Below are positions 38,950-40,668 of a stretch of DNA of 40,668 nt, in pieces. Each line of letters starts with the position of its first letter. Positions within the stretch are counted from its first letter, which is position 1. Made by a program: the position numbers and the translations under genes. The DNA comes from Euryarchaeota archaeon SM23-78 (lineage in GTDB: Archaea; Nanobdellota; Nanobdellia; Woesearchaeales; SM23-78): NCBI GenBank assembly GCA_001595785.1, contig LSSJ01000008.1:1-40668 (forward strand), written 5' to 3'. Below the pieces are notes generated by a model, which saw only the letters and a program-made list of their open reading frames with translations, made no database searches and was not told the origin of the DNA.

Positions 38950-40668
38950 ATGAGAAACAAAGTTTTAGTTATTTTTACTAGCATGCTCTTATTATTCTCA
39001 GTCTTGTTACTATCTTCTTGCAAACCCTCTGAACCAGAACTTGTTGTTTACCCGCACATTTGCGGTGATGGTGTGTGCAGTGCTGATGAGCTAGGCTTGT
39101 GTGATTTTGACTGTGACTTGAACTTAGAGCCAGAGCCTGTTATCATAACACCAGCAGATGTGTTAGAAGATTTAAGAAGCAGGATAAGGAATTATTCTCC
39201 GGTTGAAAGGCTGGGCATGGGCAACCCTGTTGTTGAGAGCGATGACAAGATATTTGTTGAGTCATTTGTGAGTTATCTGCCTGAGAAAGGCTTTAGAATT
39301 GCTTCTCGCCACAACTTGTTAAGCATAGGAGAGAATATATCTGATGTTATGGCTGTTCTGCACAAATTCCATTTAAGAGAAATTCTTAGGAGTGGAAGAT
39401 TAAGCAGTAATACTGAGGCTTTTGGACCAAGGGCAGCCATGTATGAGCAGTTCCTAAGATTAAGAACAGGAAAAGTTGATTTTGGACTTGATGAGTATGA
39501 AGAGATTATCAGCACTTTCTTGTTGTTTGAAGAAGAAGAACCCATCCTTGATTATATAGTAGAGATGAAAGGAGGAATCTTTAAGTTTTTTGAAGGAGAA
39601 GAAATAAATTTTTTAGGTCACAAATACTTTATAGAAGAAGTCACTAATACATCAATGAGGCTTGTAGGAGTCACAACACCAGACACTATCCTTTTTAGAC
39701 ACAAGCACGGAGTATGGGTTAATGATATCATAATACCTAACACTGTGCTTAATGTAACTCTAAGGCATGATTATCTAAGAGTAACCCTTGTTGCTGACGA
39801 GGACATAAGGATTTTACCAGGCACAGGACTAAGAGCTTATCTCATCAGACCAGAAGCCATGCTTACTAATAGATTAGACCTTGTATACGAAGGCTTAATG
39901 GAGGTGCCTGAGTATGACATTATATTTGACCAGAGCAGTGGCAAGTTCAAGCTGGACTTCACCAGTAATAAAAACCTTTCATACAAGATTCCTTTTGCAC
40001 TTATGAGCCCTATTAAGACTGGAAGTGAGAAATATGACTTAGTGTATAAGGAAGGCAGTGATAAGTATGATTATTTTATTGAAGAAAATGACTACTTTAT
40101 TATTAATAACAAGAAAGAGTATAAAGGCTTGACTAATATAATAAGATTATTAAGTGTTAAGGATAATGTTATTCTGTTCGAAGACCCTGCTCTTGAAAAA
40201 TTCTATGTTTATTATGAAGGCACACCAGGAGTTAATGCAACAGCAGAGCTAATAGTTGATAATGTGGTGCATAAAGTTTACATTGGACCCAATGACACTA
40301 TAAGTGTTGACCTTGATGGTAATGGAAGGATAGGAGGTGATAATGTTCCTATAGTTACTGCTGGCAATGGCATAATAAAGATAAAAAATGTTGATAATAA
40401 TACCATAAACTTCTCCATCATAACACCCAAACAGATGAGGGAGAATGAGAACACAGACTTAGAGATAAGAATAGTAATAGACAAGTACAGGATTAAGGTA
40501 AATAAAGAAGACCTTGAGCTCTTTAAAATGCGAGGAGAATCCTCATTAATCGGGATGAGTGATTATGGAGCCTTATTCATAATAAGCAGAAACATTGATG
40601 AAGATGAGCAAGGCGGACAAGACTTAAGCATAAAGTATCCAATAGTGCAGAGAGTTGCAGATGTGTTG
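38950..40668 (+). CDS. secreted lipoprotein-like surface protein (3' partial)
   Basis: The frame opens at ATG 38950 and runs past the end of the window (573 codons seen). It has a signal peptide with a lipobox-like LLLSSC (Cys24), then a Cys-rich stretch HICGDGVCSADELGLCDFDC, and a long region with beta-rich segments such as GEEINFLGHKYFIEEV, FKLDFTSNKNLSYKIPFALM, VVHKVYIGPNDTISVDLDGNGRI. The GEEI-x-FLGHKY-x-I segment resembles repeats in archaeal S-layer-type surface proteins, but I am not certain. TTTATATATC about 30 nt upstream is a TATA box shared with the divergent aIF5B promoter region. Confidence 0.7.
   Translation, partial: MRNKVLVIFTSMLLLFSVLLLSSCKPSEPELVVYPHICGDGVCSADELGLCDFDCDLNLEPEPVIITPADVLEDLRSRIRNYSPVERLGMGNPVVESDDKIFVESFVSYLPEKGFRIASRHNLLSIGENISDVMAVLHKFHLREILRSGRLSSNTEAFGPRAAMYEQFLRLRTGKVDFGLDEYEEIISTFLLFEEEEPILDYIVEMKGGIFKFFEGEEINFLGHKYFIEEVTNTSMRLVGVTTPDTILFRHKHGVWVNDIIIPNTVLNVTLRHDYLRVTLVADEDIRILPGTGLRAYLIRPEAMLTNRLDLVYEGLMEVPEYDIIFDQSSGKFKLDFTSNKNLSYKIPFALMSPIKTGSEKYDLVYKEGSDKYDYFIEENDYFIINNKKEYKGLTNIIRLLSVKDNVILFEDPALEKFYVYYEGTPGVNATAELIVDNVVHKVYIGPNDTISVDLDGNGRIGGDNVPIVTAGNGIIKIKNVDNNTINFSIITPKQMRENENTDLEIRIVIDKYRIKVNKEDLELFKMRGESSLIGMSDYGALFIISRNIDEDEQGGQDLSIKYPIVQRVADVL

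Overview
The window reads as a 40.7-kb piece of an AT-rich archaeal chromosome, most likely from a DPANN lineage (Woesearchaeota/Pacearchaeota-like). The archaeal assignment rests on ribosomal proteins S3Ae, S7, archaeal-type S15 and L37Ae, aIF2-gamma, aIF5B, RpoP, KEOPS Pcc1, prefoldin beta, the diphthamide enzyme Dph2, and TTTATAAA-type TATA boxes about 26-33 nt before many start codons. The DPANN assignment is an inference from small genes, a split Dph2, a bacterial-type GyrB and a tRNA with an unusually placed intron; the species cannot be named from sequence alone.

Layout. 1-8162: four consecutive secreted right-handed beta-helix proteins, each ending in a dockerin-like doublet; an IS200-type element with a frameshifted transposase separates the fourth gene, whose dockerin is broken. 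8208-13558: C-terminal part of Dph2, S7, a methyltransferase, an unknown protein, an MFS transporter, aIF2-gamma. 13602-22305: a PHP-domain protein, a tyrosine-rich exported protein, S15 plus a DHH nuclease, several small unknowns, a signal-peptidase-like protein, a receiver domain, methionine aminopeptidase and an ATP-grasp/PEP-utiliser phosphotransferase. 22348-25840: a divergent Lrp-type regulator facing a 532-aa unknown gene across a set of repeated operators, a zinc ribbon, and a thymidylate-synthase-fold protein without any cysteine. 26018-31699: GyrB, S3Ae, N-terminal part of Dph2, topoisomerase I. 31798-33857: a 24-residue lysine peptide, tRNA-Pro with an acceptor-stem intron, then the operon L37Ae-RpoP-Pcc1-prefoldin beta-UPF0147. 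34003-40668: MscS channel, asparagine-synthetase-like protein, small unknowns, a PUA protein, aIF5B and a partial secreted protein.

The strongest unexplained signal is non-coding structure. (a) Two ~120-136 bp elements (33869-34004 and, on the minus strand, 36953-37073) share a core but have different, each self-complementary, terminal stems; both start exactly 11 nt after the stop codon of a translation-related gene. (b) A family of mini-hairpins (5-10 bp arms, usually 3-nt loops, often CARAA...TTYTG) occurs singly and in arrays between genes, and also in frame inside the coding regions of aIF2-gamma, S3Ae and a secreted beta-helix protein, giving the two translation proteins an identical 30-nt insert. 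(c) Composite structured elements at 15022-15160 and 24916-25186 are related copies whose hairpin arms have been exchanged for other self-complementary sequences.

The window is dominated by information-processing genes organised in short operons, with a surface/secretion module at each end. Nothing resembles a phage, plasmid or CRISPR locus. All functional calls come from reading motifs by eye; no database search was possible.
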